Part shown: positions 7,814-17,700 of the stretch, piece by piece | Layout: each line of letters opens with the position of its first letter | Numbering within the stretch: the first letter of the stretch is position 1 | DNA from: Anoplolepis gracilipes | Taxonomy: Eukaryota > Arthropoda > Insecta > Hymenoptera > Formicidae | Assembly: GCF_047496725.1 (NCBI RefSeq) | Contig: NC_132977.1 | Coordinates: 13,326,573-13,390,572, forward strand | DNA: 64,000 nucleotides | Direction: 5' to 3' | The notes under the pieces: model-generated | What the model saw: only the letters and a program-made list of their open reading frames with translations | Database searches by the model: none | Told to the model about the DNA's origin: nothing | Translations under genes and position numbers: made by a program

Positions 7814-10800
7814 TAAAGAAAGGTTGCATTAAATCCGATATTCAAATCAACAACAAGGAGACTATCCAATTAACGGGTATCACCGAAAATGTTGTCACCA
7901 CTCTGGGATCCGCCATAGCATACGTTTCGGAAACCCCAGTAGTTTTCCACGTGGTAGCCGACGAATTCCCTATAATCACACAGGGCATATTAGGTTCGTC
8001 GTTCTTCACTGAACATAACGCGTGCATTAATTACGGTAATAAGTTAATCACGTGGCGCGACTGCGCGTTTCCATTCAAGGACAAGGAGTCCATTGTCATA
8101 CCCTCACGTATGAAGCTGGGAATCACGGTCCGCATAGCTAATCCGGAAATTAAAACGGGTTATCTCGCCCCGATACGCGCCCGCGACGCGGTCTTCGCCG
8201 GAGATGCACTTGTCACGTGTATCAACGACAAGGCATATATCGGCATCACGAATACATTAGACGAAGAAGTAGAAATTATAATACCTACCGTTACGCTAAC
8301 AGAAGTAACAAAAATATCACAGGACCCCCCTTCCAGGGAGCCTCTGAGGCAACCCTCTAGCCCATCGGGCAATAGTCCCGTCAAAATTCAAGCGAGCAAA
8401 AGCCTTCGCACCCAAGAAGCACGCACTGCACCTGCAACGAGTCAAGATAATTTTACTACATGCAAAAATAAACAACCAAACAAACTACACAATAACACAA
8501 AGACCAAGATACACATTGAAAACAACAAACAATCAAACTCATCATTTAACAAACAAAATACGCTACAAAACCAAAATACATTTACCCCCTCTCTTCCTCT
8601 TCTTAATACACCAACACAAAACGTCGATCCCGACTATCATCTCTACGGGCAGGAGCACTGCCTTCCCCTTGTCGCACCAAGGTGCGGCGTCGACCTAGGT
8701 CGACATCCCAATACCTCTCCCGATTATCCCCCATCCCTTCCTACAAAAAATGCAACACTTCAAGCTACAATCGTTTCTACGCACACGTCCCTTGATTCTA
8801 ATACTATTATCACAAATCATTCTCACATTACTTACACAGAAAGGGGATCCTTATCTCCGCCGGCGAACGACGATGCCGCTCTCGCGTCGGTGCGAACCCC
8901 TTCCTCTGGTCTCGGCCCAGGCGGTCAATCTTCTATAATTGCTCTTCCTTACTTTCCTCTAAACCCCGCAAAAGCGGATGACTCACCCCCTTTGTGCGTA
9001 GCTACAAATAAGCAACCTGAAACAAATAATAATATACATCATTTCACTCTCATCGATCAGCGTGCATCTAATCTTGCGAAATACAACGACATACACAAAA
9101 TGCAAATAGTTAATATGGTAAACGAGAAGATACATTGGAAAAACTTAAGGAACTCACCCGAGATACTCACCCAGCGCGAACACAATCATAAGGAAGACTC
9201 TACACCGGACAGAATTACTCAAATAATACGACTCTTGCGCCTCGATCATCTTAACGACCTAGAAAAAGAGAATATTTTTGAACTAATAAAACGACACAAT
9301 GACAGATTCTACGTACCAGGAGAATATCTGGACCAAACTTCAACAATCACCCATAAAATAATCACTTCGGACGAGATACCTATACACACGAAGCAGTATA
9401 GATTTCCGCCAATACATCGAGAAGAAATAAATAAACAGGTCAACGAGCTCCTTCAGAAAAATATAGTGACACCATCCACTTCACCGTACAGTTCCCCCGT
9501 CTGGATCGTTCCGAAGAAACCGGACTCAACTGGAAACAAGAGATGGCGAATGGTCATCGATTACAGAAGGCTCAACGAAAAAACGCTAGGAGACGCCTAC
9601 CCTCTGCCAAATATCAGCGATATCCTCGACCAGTTGGGCAGTGCAAAATATTTCTCCGTCCTCGACCTCGCCAGTGGGTTCCATCAAATCCCAATGGATC
9701 CCAAGGATGCGCACAAAACAGCTTTCTCTACACCACATGGCCATTACCAATTCTCCAGGATGCCATTCGGACTCAGAAACGCACCGGCCACTTTCCAACG
9801 ATTAATGGACCAAATATTGACCGGACTGCAAGGTATAGAACTTTTGGTGTACATGGACGACATAGTGATATACGCAAGCTCGTTACGGGAACATGACATT
9901 AAAATGAATAAATTAATGAAACGTTTAAAAACCGCCAATCTCACTTTACAACCAGATAAATGTGAGTTTTTGCGACATGAAGTCGTCTATCTCGGGCACG
10001 TAATTACAGATACTGGCGTACGCCCTGACCCCCAGAAAGTCTCAGCTGTTAAAGACTTTCCAGTTCCAAGGAGTCTGAAAAACGTACGACAATTTCTAGG
10101 CTTATCAGGCTACTACCGCCGCTTCATCCCCGATTTTTCAGGAATAGCTAAACCAATGTCGGACCTCCTGAAGAAAAACAGTACCTTCTCATGGAACGAA
10201 AATACACAACACGCTTTTGAGACTCTTCGAAGACGACTCTGCGAAGAACCGGTACTGCAATTCCCGGATTTCACGCGAGAATTCCTGCTCACCACGGACG
10301 CATCTGACTACGCTATCGCTGGAGTCCTAAGCCAAGGAACAATCGGCCAAGACTTGCCAATCGCGTATACGTCCAGAGTACTCAATTCAGCCGAAAGGAA
10401 CTACTCGACAACAGAGAAAGAGCTGCTAGCCATAATTTATTGCGTCGGACACTTCAGACCTTACCTCTACGGGCGCAAGTTTACGCTCGTGACGGATCAC
10501 CAACCGCTCGCCTGGTTAAACCGAGTGAAGGACCCGACCTCTCGCCTTATGCGATGGCGCCTGAAACTCGAAGAATACGAATATACAGTCGCATACAAGA
10601 CAGGTGTCACGAACAAAAATGCCGATGCCCTGTCCAGAAATCCTATAACCGCTACTGTTTCCATTCTCCCGATCGAAAAAAAACGCATACGTCTCCCTCA
10701 GAAAGTACGAGACCTAATTACAAGCACTGACGATGACAGTTCTGATGATGAAAGGCGTCGGAAAGTACCTACCAGAAGGTCTACGGTCGAGAGTGAAATA

Positions 10801-12687
10801 ATCACCTCACGGCCGTATGTTGTAGCTTCCGACTCTTCTGAGGAAATATTCGACAGTAAACCTCTATCATCCGGTCCACCTCCCCCCACGTCTTCCCATC
10901 CTTCACCTTCCCCACGTTTCACGAATAACCAACAATCACCACCGTTAATTACGAAAGGACTCTTGGACCTCCTTGACGAACAGACGAACAATGAACGCGT
11001 CGATAACGTAGCGCAATTTCAGTCACGAGGAAAAACAATATCACACTTACCTTCTATACCCCCAGAACCTCCACCCGACCCCGTGACAGAACCGCCGGAC
11101 GAAACCACTGTTGACGACAACAGCGATAAGGAATTCGATACCTTGGAAATTCTTCCCGAAGAAGAAACTCTGCAAATGAGACCAGAATTAATAACCACCC
11201 ATAGCACAAGATGCCGTATAAAAAAACGCAACATACCATTACTGAATTGCAACGATAACACAATCATACTGGTCACCGTTGATAAACACCCCTTCGATAA
11301 AGGAGCTATGGAATTACAGCAAGATGGATACCTACCTCCGCTAGACGACTTAATGCTCGGAAGAGCGCGAGTCTATCCATCCATAGACGCGGGACGACAC
11401 ATTATAGTACTACCTGCAAAAGAGAAAAGAACAACATTATTGGACGAAGAAATCTTAAAGGAATGTTTCAGATCAACCCTCGACGTGATGACGGAATTAC
11501 AACTACATACTGTTAGCATACGAGAGACACCCAGCCTCGACACGATACCATGGGATCGAGTCTTACAGACACTGCAAGCGATACTCTCCGAAAGGCCCGT
11601 CACCATCAGCATATGTCATGGACCAACCGTCACCCCTCCGGTAGAGGACCGTACAGCGATAATCCGCGAAAATCACGAATCTGCCGTCGGTGGACACAAG
11701 GGCGTCACGAAGACGTACCAGCGAATTAAACAAAGGTTTACATGGAACAAAATGAAAGGCGATATATTAAACTACATCAGGAATTGTCGAACGTGTCAAT
11801 CTATGAAACTAGTCAGAAGGAAGACTCGACAACCAATGATATTGACCGACACACCTGGACGCGCCTTCGACAAAGTGGCTCTCGACATAGTAGGACCACT
11901 CAGAACCACTCCTAGCGGCAACTCATACGTTCTAACGATGCAAGATCTCCTCACAAAATACTCAGTATACGCACCACTACCAGACGCTAGAGGCGAAACC
12001 ACGGCGAACGCCTTTATCCACTATTTTATCTGTCGTTTTGGATGCCCCCGAAGCATACTCACCGACCAAGGGACGAACTTTACCGGTGTACTCATGAAAA
12101 GCGTAACCAAAAAGTTCCGTATCCAACACTTCCGAACGACTGCTCACCATCCACAATCTAATGGGTCACTCGAAAGGTCGCACCTCGTTCTAATGGAATA
12201 CCTGAAGTGCTTCGTCAATAAGGAAGAAGCATGGGACGACCTCATTGAGCGTGCCAGTTTTTCGTATAATACCTCAGTACACGAAGGTACCGGGTACACA
12301 CCTCACGAATTGATCTTCGGACGTGTCGCCAGAGTTCCATCGGGACACAACCCCGAAAAAGATCCTGAAACATATCACTCCTACTTAACAAACCTGTTCG
12401 AAAAAATCTGTGATATACAGGAAGTCGCTAGAGCTAATCTCATTAGGGCTAAAGAGCGCTCCAAAAATTACTACGACAAACGCGTAAACCCGACGACTTT
12501 CAACGCAAACGATAACGTCTTTCTATTAAACGAGAGTAAAACAGATAAATTCGGAAAAGAATATCACGGCCCGTACCGCATTATCGAAATCCTCGACCAC
12601 GAAAACGTGCGAATTCAAATTAATAAATCAACGCGAATAGTGCACGTCAATAGACTACGGAAAGCCCACTACGGCGAACCAGGATGA
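7618..12687 (+). CDS. pol: Pol polyprotein of element A: PR, RT, RNase H, macro-like domain, IN
   Basis: About 1690 codons in the -1 frame after the slippery site. Domains by nucleotide: retropepsin with DTGA (Asp at 7789); a long Asn/Ser/Thr-rich linker (about 8430-9050); RT with LDLASGFHQIP, MPFGLRNAPATF and YMDD (9850-9861); RNase H with LTTDASD (Asp 10297) and a TEKE motif. An acidic, Pro/Ser-rich spacer (10720-11200) leads to a degenerate macro-domain-like segment (about 11240-11630). Integrase has an HHCC zinc region and catalytic Asp 11884, Asp 12064 and Glu 12172. A GPY/F motif (HGPYRI, 12565) ends it. All catalytic residues are present and no frame is broken, so this copy may be functional. 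The protein would process gag, copy RNA to DNA and integrate it. Confidence 0.95.
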   Translation, partial: PNRGLGQRSVPRPFPNPLHPLHGRETRSLHVLRGDDGNVPAVELASPSFRGPTAFMLDTGAQPNIIKKGCIKSDIQINNKETIQLTGITENVVTTLGSAIAYVSETPVVFHVVADEFPIITQGILGSSFFTEHNACINYGNKLITWRDCAFPFKDKESIVIPSRMKLGITVRIANPEIKTGYLAPIRARDAVFAGDALVTCINDKAYIGITNTLDEEVEIIIPTVTLTEVTKISQDPPSREPLRQPSSPSGNSPVKIQASKSLRTQEARTAPATSQDNFTTCKNKQPNKLHNNTKTKIHIENNKQSNSSFNKQNTLQNQNTFTPSLPLLNTPTQNVDPDYHLYGQEHCLPLVAPRCGVDLGRHPNTSPDYPPSLPTKNATLQATIVSTHTSLDSNTIITNHSHITYTERGSLSPPANDDAALASVRTPSSGLGPGGQSSIIALPYFPLNPAKADDSPPLCVATNKQPETNNNIHHFTLIDQRASNLAKYNDIHKMQIVNMVNEKIHWKNLRNSPEILTQREHNHKEDSTPDRITQIIRLLRLDHLNDLEKENIFELIKRHNDRFYVPGEYLDQTSTITHKIITSDEIPIHTKQYRFPPIHREEINKQVNELLQKNIVTPSTSPYSSPVWIVPKKPDSTGNKRWRMVIDYRRLNEKTLGDAYPLPNISDILDQLGSAKYFSVLDLASGFHQIPMDPKDAHKTAFSTPHGHYQFSRMPFGLRNAPATFQRLMDQILTGLQGIELLVYMDDIVIYASSLREHDIKMNKLMKRLKTANLTLQPDKCEFLRHEVVYLGHVITDTGVRPDPQKVSAVKDFPVPRSLKNVRQFLGLSGYYRRFIPDFSGIAKPMSDLLKKNSTFSWNENTQHAFETLRRRLCEEPVLQFPDFTREFLLTTDASDYAIAGVLSQGTIGQDLPIAYTSRVLNSAERNYSTTEKELLAIIYCVGHFRPYLYGRKFTLVTDHQPLAWLNRVKDPTSRLMRWRLKLEEYEYTVAYKTGVTNKNADALSRNPITATVSILPIEKKRIRLPQKVRDLITSTDDDSSDDERRRKVPTRRSTVESEIITSRPYVVASDSSEEIFDSKPLSSGPPPPTSSHPSPSPRFTNNQQSPPLITKGLLDLLDEQTNNERVDNVAQFQSRGKTISHLPSIPPEPPPDPVTEPPDETTVDDNSDKEFDTLEILPEEETLQMRPELITTHSTRCRIKKRNIPLLNCNDNTIILVTVDKHPFDKGAMELQQDGYLPPLDDLMLGRARVYPSIDAGRHIIVLPAKEKRTTLLDEEILKECFRSTLDVMTELQLHTVSIRETPSLDTIPWDRVLQTLQAILSERPVTISICHGPTVTPPVEDRTAIIRENHESAVGGHKGVTKTYQRIKQRFTWNKMKGDILNYIRNCRTCQSMKLVRRKTRQPMILTDTPGRAFDKVALDIVGPLRTTPSGNSYVLTMQDLLTKYSVYAPLPDARGETTANAFIHYFICRFGCPRSILTDQGTNFTGVLMKSVTKKFRIQHFRTTAHHPQSNGSLERSHLVLMEYLKCFVNKEEAWDDLIERASFSYNTSVHEGTGYTPHELIFGRVARVPSGHNPEKDPETYHSYLTNLFEKICDIQEVARANLIRAKERSKNYYDKRVNPTTFNANDNVFLLNESKTDKFGKEYHGPYRIIEILDHENVRIQINKSTRIVHVNRLRKAHYGEPG

Positions 12688-12689
12688 CT

Positions 12690-12707
12690 ACCTTTCTTCT
12701 GTTTCAG
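12690..12707 (+). promoter_or_regulatory. Probable 3' splice site for the env mRNA
   Basis: Three bases after the pol stop lies a pyrimidine run ending in TTTCAG (CCTTTCTTCTGTTTCAG). This is the expected form and place of the acceptor for a spliced env message, as in retroviruses and errantiviruses. The donor is not identified; candidates are near 4155 (GAA|GTGAGT) in the LTR leader and near 6322. Confidence 0.65.
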
Positions 12708-12802
12708 ATTGGATTACTCAGTTATCTTCTCCATTTTCTGGTTCAGACCGGAACGTACTGTTCTACATTTTTCTCTTAAGCAGAATCAACATAGAGTTCA
12801 CA

Positions 12803-14659
12803 ATGGCCTCACTGATCGTCTTCCTAGCGTATCTGGCAACCCAGGACTGCAACGCCCTCGTAGGCTACGACTGCAACACGCCGTGCGACAACGGGACCAC
12901 AATCTCGCTGCTCGATAACAACGCCTGTCGATTACACGGGAAGCTTCCAATCACCCGAGATGTGAGCGTGGAGATCCTCGCGAAGCCCAGACTCACCACA
13001 GCGGACGTACTAAGCTGCCGCATAGAGATAGACTACGTGATCAGCCACACGGACCACACCACGAGGGAATCTACAACACCTACCAGCAATAAACGACATT
13101 ACTTATCTGTATCTGCTCCTGTATGCATGCACATACACGCACAAGGGAAACTGCAATTCGGGAACCAGACCCTTGACGGCCTTTCCGCCAACCGCGTGAA
13201 TAGCCGCACTATTCCGCCGACCGAAACCGTCAGCGCCCACAACCTGCCATCAGACGACCTGAAAACAAAACGCGTCATAAACGTGTACTTGCACATAACG
13301 TTCAAACGGACCATTGTCAAGATCGACACGATGGAAACCAAGATATTCTTACCTAGTGGTGCTAGTTGCACATACATCGACCTTGAATGCACCGACGAAG
13401 AGGGCTTTCATAATTTCTGGTCCCCCTTTGTTCACGGAGGATGCACTCAACTACGGCATACCGTCTTGTATAGAGGAATTGCCAAAAGACTACAAATTAC
13501 GGGACGTCCCACGGCATACGCCTTAACGGTAGAAAACACCAACCTGCTCGCGTTTGCTCGAGCGCGTCACGACGTCTGCAACGCCACTGTGATACAGACC
13601 GAAAACCCCCGACTAGTAATACGGGAAATCAACGACTCTTACGTAAAGAATCAACCATCCGTAAATAAGGTGCACCGATCTCACCACTCGTACTTTTCGT
13701 ACAAGAGTAACACAAAGACAGACCTGAGCGTAGAAAATACCTACGAAGACCTTGTCATGAGGAAATGCCTCACGGAAGTAACAAAATTACACGCCTTGAC
13801 CGCCATGGCTCACCAAGACCCTCCATCATTTGCGTACGCCGTCACAAAAACACCAGGATACTCAGCGCGCGTACGAGGGGAAGCTGTACAAGTATTTCGA
13901 TGTACTCCTGTACCTGCACGGATCAGGGCCACGGAAAGCTGTTTCCAGGAGCTCCCAGTAATAATAGACGGGAAGCCCATGTACCTAAAGCCAAGAACAC
14001 GCGTTATATCTGGCGAAGGCACAGAAATTGAATGCGATCCGCTTGCTACGGCAATGTACAAAATGAGAAACAAATGGTACGTATTCACTCCAGAGTTGAA
14101 AGTGTCTGCTATCGATCCTCAAGGCCTCCAATCAAGAACGCTACCATGGGGTCAACATATCGACGAGTTAAACGAGATTCACGAGCACTCGGACGTACAG
14201 AATCCAAGCACAGACGACTCTCCAGGACGACCAGACCACTCGAGCCCTGTATACATCGTGGAGGTCTCGGTAACAACAACAGTTATTGGTGGAATTATAA
14301 TACTCACCTTATTTATCATCTTGAAAAGCCTAGCAAGAAAGTTAAGCTATCGAAACTCGAGCCTGAAAAATAAAAACATATTAACAAATGATGATATGTT
14401 AATGACTGATGATAGTGCCAACTCTCAAAAACCAACCAAACAGGAAACACCTGCCAAGACACTCAGCAATTCTCCATTATCGCGCCCAATGATAGATCAC
14501 CGAATCCAGAAGGACATCTCTCATGAATCCACGGATACGATGACGATTCACCACTCTTCCAAGGAGAGGACTCCCGCCATATCTTCAGAGATCGCCAACC
14601 TGCGAGAAGCCTACTTGCACTTGGAACGAAAGATCAACCGTCTATCAACCGCACCGTAA
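12803..14659 (+). CDS. env: Envelope glycoprotein of element A
   Basis: A 618-aa type I membrane glycoprotein candidate. It has a hydrophobic signal peptide (about residues 1-18, MASLIVFLAYLA), a Cys-rich start (GYDCNTPCDNGTTISLL), several N-X-S/T sites, a long ectodomain, one membrane span (about 488-507, VIGGIIILTLFIIL) and a charged tail of about 110 residues. No dibasic cleavage site of the baculovirus-F/errantivirus kind stands out. The Cys-rich start and TTISLL motif resemble arthropod glycoproteins of the jingchuvirus type, so capture from such a virus is possible but unproven. Elements A and B encode the same 618 residues without a break. The upstream splice acceptor implies expression from a spliced mRNA. 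Confidence 0.8.
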   Translation: MASLIVFLAYLATQDCNALVGYDCNTPCDNGTTISLLDNNACRLHGKLPITRDVSVEILAKPRLTTADVLSCRIEIDYVISHTDHTTRESTTPTSNKRHYLSVSAPVCMHIHAQGKLQFGNQTLDGLSANRVNSRTIPPTETVSAHNLPSDDLKTKRVINVYLHITFKRTIVKIDTMETKIFLPSGASCTYIDLECTDEEGFHNFWSPFVHGGCTQLRHTVLYRGIAKRLQITGRPTAYALTVENTNLLAFARARHDVCNATVIQTENPRLVIREINDSYVKNQPSVNKVHRSHHSYFSYKSNTKTDLSVENTYEDLVMRKCLTEVTKLHALTAMAHQDPPSFAYAVTKTPGYSARVRGEAVQVFRCTPVPARIRATESCFQELPVIIDGKPMYLKPRTRVISGEGTEIECDPLATAMYKMRNKWYVFTPELKVSAIDPQGLQSRTLPWGQHIDELNEIHEHSDVQNPSTDDSPGRPDHSSPVYIVEVSVTTTVIGGIIILTLFIILKSLARKLSYRNSSLKNKNILTNDDMLMTDDSANSQKPTKQETPAKTLSNSPLSRPMIDHRIQKDISHESTDTMTIHHSSKERTPAISSEIANLREAYLHLERKINRLSTAP

Positions 14660-14720
14660 GCCGAGTTCAACGAGCTCACCGTCGCATCATTTCACGCTGC
14701 TCCACTTTTAAGGAGGGGGG
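14660..14720 (+). promoter_or_regulatory. Polypurine tract before the 3' LTR
   Basis: AGGAGGGGGG at 14711-14720 directly abuts the TGTCAC of the 3' LTR and is the plus-strand priming site. The remaining bases after the env stop form a short linker. Confidence 0.9.
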
Positions 14721-17700
14721 TGTCACGTCCAGCGCCTCCGCTTGACACCAGTCGCCGTCCGTTGACTCCATACGTCACCTGTTAAGTAGACATAGTAAGC
14801 GTTAAGCACCTATAAAATTCTTTTACTTTCCTTTTCTTTTTATATATACATATATATATATATAGTTATTATCAAAAATAGATTAAGCCGATAAATACCT
14901 TTTATTATGTTTCCGGCTAAAACATCCTTTTCCTTTTTTTTTTCTTTTTCTTCCTTTTTTTTTCCTGTTTTATCCCCATCACTGGTTCTCCCCTATCACC
15001 TACCTAAAAATGAAGGAAAATAATTAATTAATTGTCCAATGAAAATTCTCACCTATTTTCCGGCCACCCGGTATATCACCTTCTGGTCCGCCTCCTCAGC
15101 ACCTGAAAAAGAGAAGAGAAACGACCCACCAAGTCGGTCGAACATCTTAATTTTATTATAATTACCCATTTAGTTTTGTCACTCTAGTTGCAGTATCTGA
15201 AAAATAAAAAGGAAACATAATATTAAGTATGCGTCAATAGAATAACGTAAATTAAGTAATAGCGATAATATAAACCAATGTTCACTCCACCTCGTCGTCA
15301 TCACTCTTACTAAACACAAACATACACGTACACATCACCATAGACACACGCATCGAGAATTAACCACCACCCGGTATAACAAAAATATAAAGTAAATCTA
15401 TATAACAAGCTAAAATCACTCAAGGAAAGAGATCGTAACTGCGAATGAGCGGAAATACAACTCCCGATACATGTTCACCTTAATAAATTGACACCCGGTA
15501 TATGAACTAACATTGTCATATTATCCAAACATTAGTATAAAATAGTGTTTAACAACCGACCGATTCATTTGGTTAAATTCCATAAGCTTCATATAATAAA
15601 CTCCGATCGGTACTTTCGGGACACCCTGTATATGAACTTTCATTAATTATTAAAACTGAGCAAGCCAAGTAACTCGTATGTGCAATTGCAACTTCCTATG
15701 CACAGTCTAAATCACTTTTCTCAATATATCAAAAGTTGTCGCAACATCGAAAAGCACCCAATTTTTAACGATTTAAACATCACATAAAAAACCCGCCCAG
15801 TGACCTTAATTAATTATTTCCTGGCGCCTTGACTCATAAGGAACCAAAAAAGGTAGCAACTTATAGGGCTACAGCCCCGCCATAAAAAGTTAAGCGCACA
15901 TTGTTATAGACCCATTTTGCTTCAGGAACACCTCATATTTTCAACTTTAATAATTTATTTATTTTAATCCGCACCTCCAATATATAATTATGCCTTCACT
16001 ATTAAATGCAGTTTTATATCCCAAAGCCGAATTAATACCACAATAACGTACATGTCTAACGATTCTGTCACCCAAATATAATAACTTGTCAATTTTACTC
16101 ATATTCCACCGCAGCGCAGTGATTTCATTAAATCCAAATTTTAACAATAATAAAAGATTCGATCAAACCCATCTTCTGCATAATAATTCCTTACCATGAA
16201 CCCAATCTGGTTTGCCAATAAAAATCCGGTCAGCTATCATTTATAATTATTTCATATATCAACCATGGAGATAACTTGGTGCATGCACATATACATATAT
16301 ATATATATATATGCGACTCGCTGCAGATATCATAATCCACAGATGTTTTAAAGGCAAATTATAATGACCTGACAAGAACTCCTCGAGGCTCAGACAATAT
16401 TTAAGTAATCAATTAAAACCAATAATAATTAAAATGAACCACTCATAATACATATATATATATATATATATTATAGTGAAAACAATATAAATATCCCATA
16501 AAGAGTTTAAAACGAATAAAGCTCTGGAAGATAACTAAAGTTAAATAGTCACACTCAATATATACAATTACTTAATTAACTCTTACTTATACAAGGTGTC
16601 TGAAATAACTTGAACGTGATAATATTCTCAAAACTTCGTTATCATTTTATTGAGGATGAATGATAATTACAATATACATATGCATAATAAACAAAATGAC
16701 CATACCTATATATACGGTGGTACGATAATACACACATCATACACTACATAAACCAAGTATAAACGCATAATGAACACCCAGAAATAATTACATAGATACA
16801 CGCTCCTTAACAAACACACCATAAAATTATATAACAATAGTCACTTAATATACCCGGTGATACAAAAATACGCGCGTTATAAACTTATCATCTACACAAT
16901 GTTTAATCAGTATCTGACTATTATAGACATATTATCCACCCAGTAACACGCAAATACACACACTCTATAAATAATTTATATACATAGTGACCCATTAGTA
17001 CGCACAAATAAAGCACTCTCAATAAACCTATTATAAACTTATTACAGGCATATTCATATATTAACATACACATAATCAATGTATCATATACATGGTAACG
17101 CAATAGTTTCGGATCTTATAACTAATTCATACATATTCCAAGCGTATCACTTAAATTACACACTCAACCTCTCACAATATAAACTTGTCTTAAATTTATG
17201 CATTTATACACACTTACACACTCCTCATCCATCCATTGTAAATATATCACGGCATATTACATGTGCATTTATACCATTATTACATATATATATATATATA
17301 AACCTTTACTACTAGTTATAATGATATACATACATACATATAGTTATATAATAGCGAGTTTAACGTCTGTAGACTAATTTAGATCTTGTAATCCACGAAT
17401 AACATTATGCGACATCATAGATAATTGTTAATTAATAAGTTAATTAGCGTAATGCTCTCATATCTCTACAATTATTTAAGTACAACGCTATAATACAATG
17501 CGGCGATAAGTAATTAATCAGATAAGTTATCGTAACGCTAGTAATAATTGCGATATATCTAGAAATAACGATATAGATATTACATTATAATGCTAGTCCC
17601 GAAGGTTCTAGAACATTCAGGAACCGCCGGATCACGTGAAAATTTCGGACAAACACCGTGATAGCTTACTATTGCCCGGCGCGTGATACCCGTGACAAAC

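Noticed and set aside
7842..12002. Many 60-117 codon ORFs in other frames of gag, pol and env
   Set aside because: They are shadows of the long real frames, on either strand, and carry no domain motifs.
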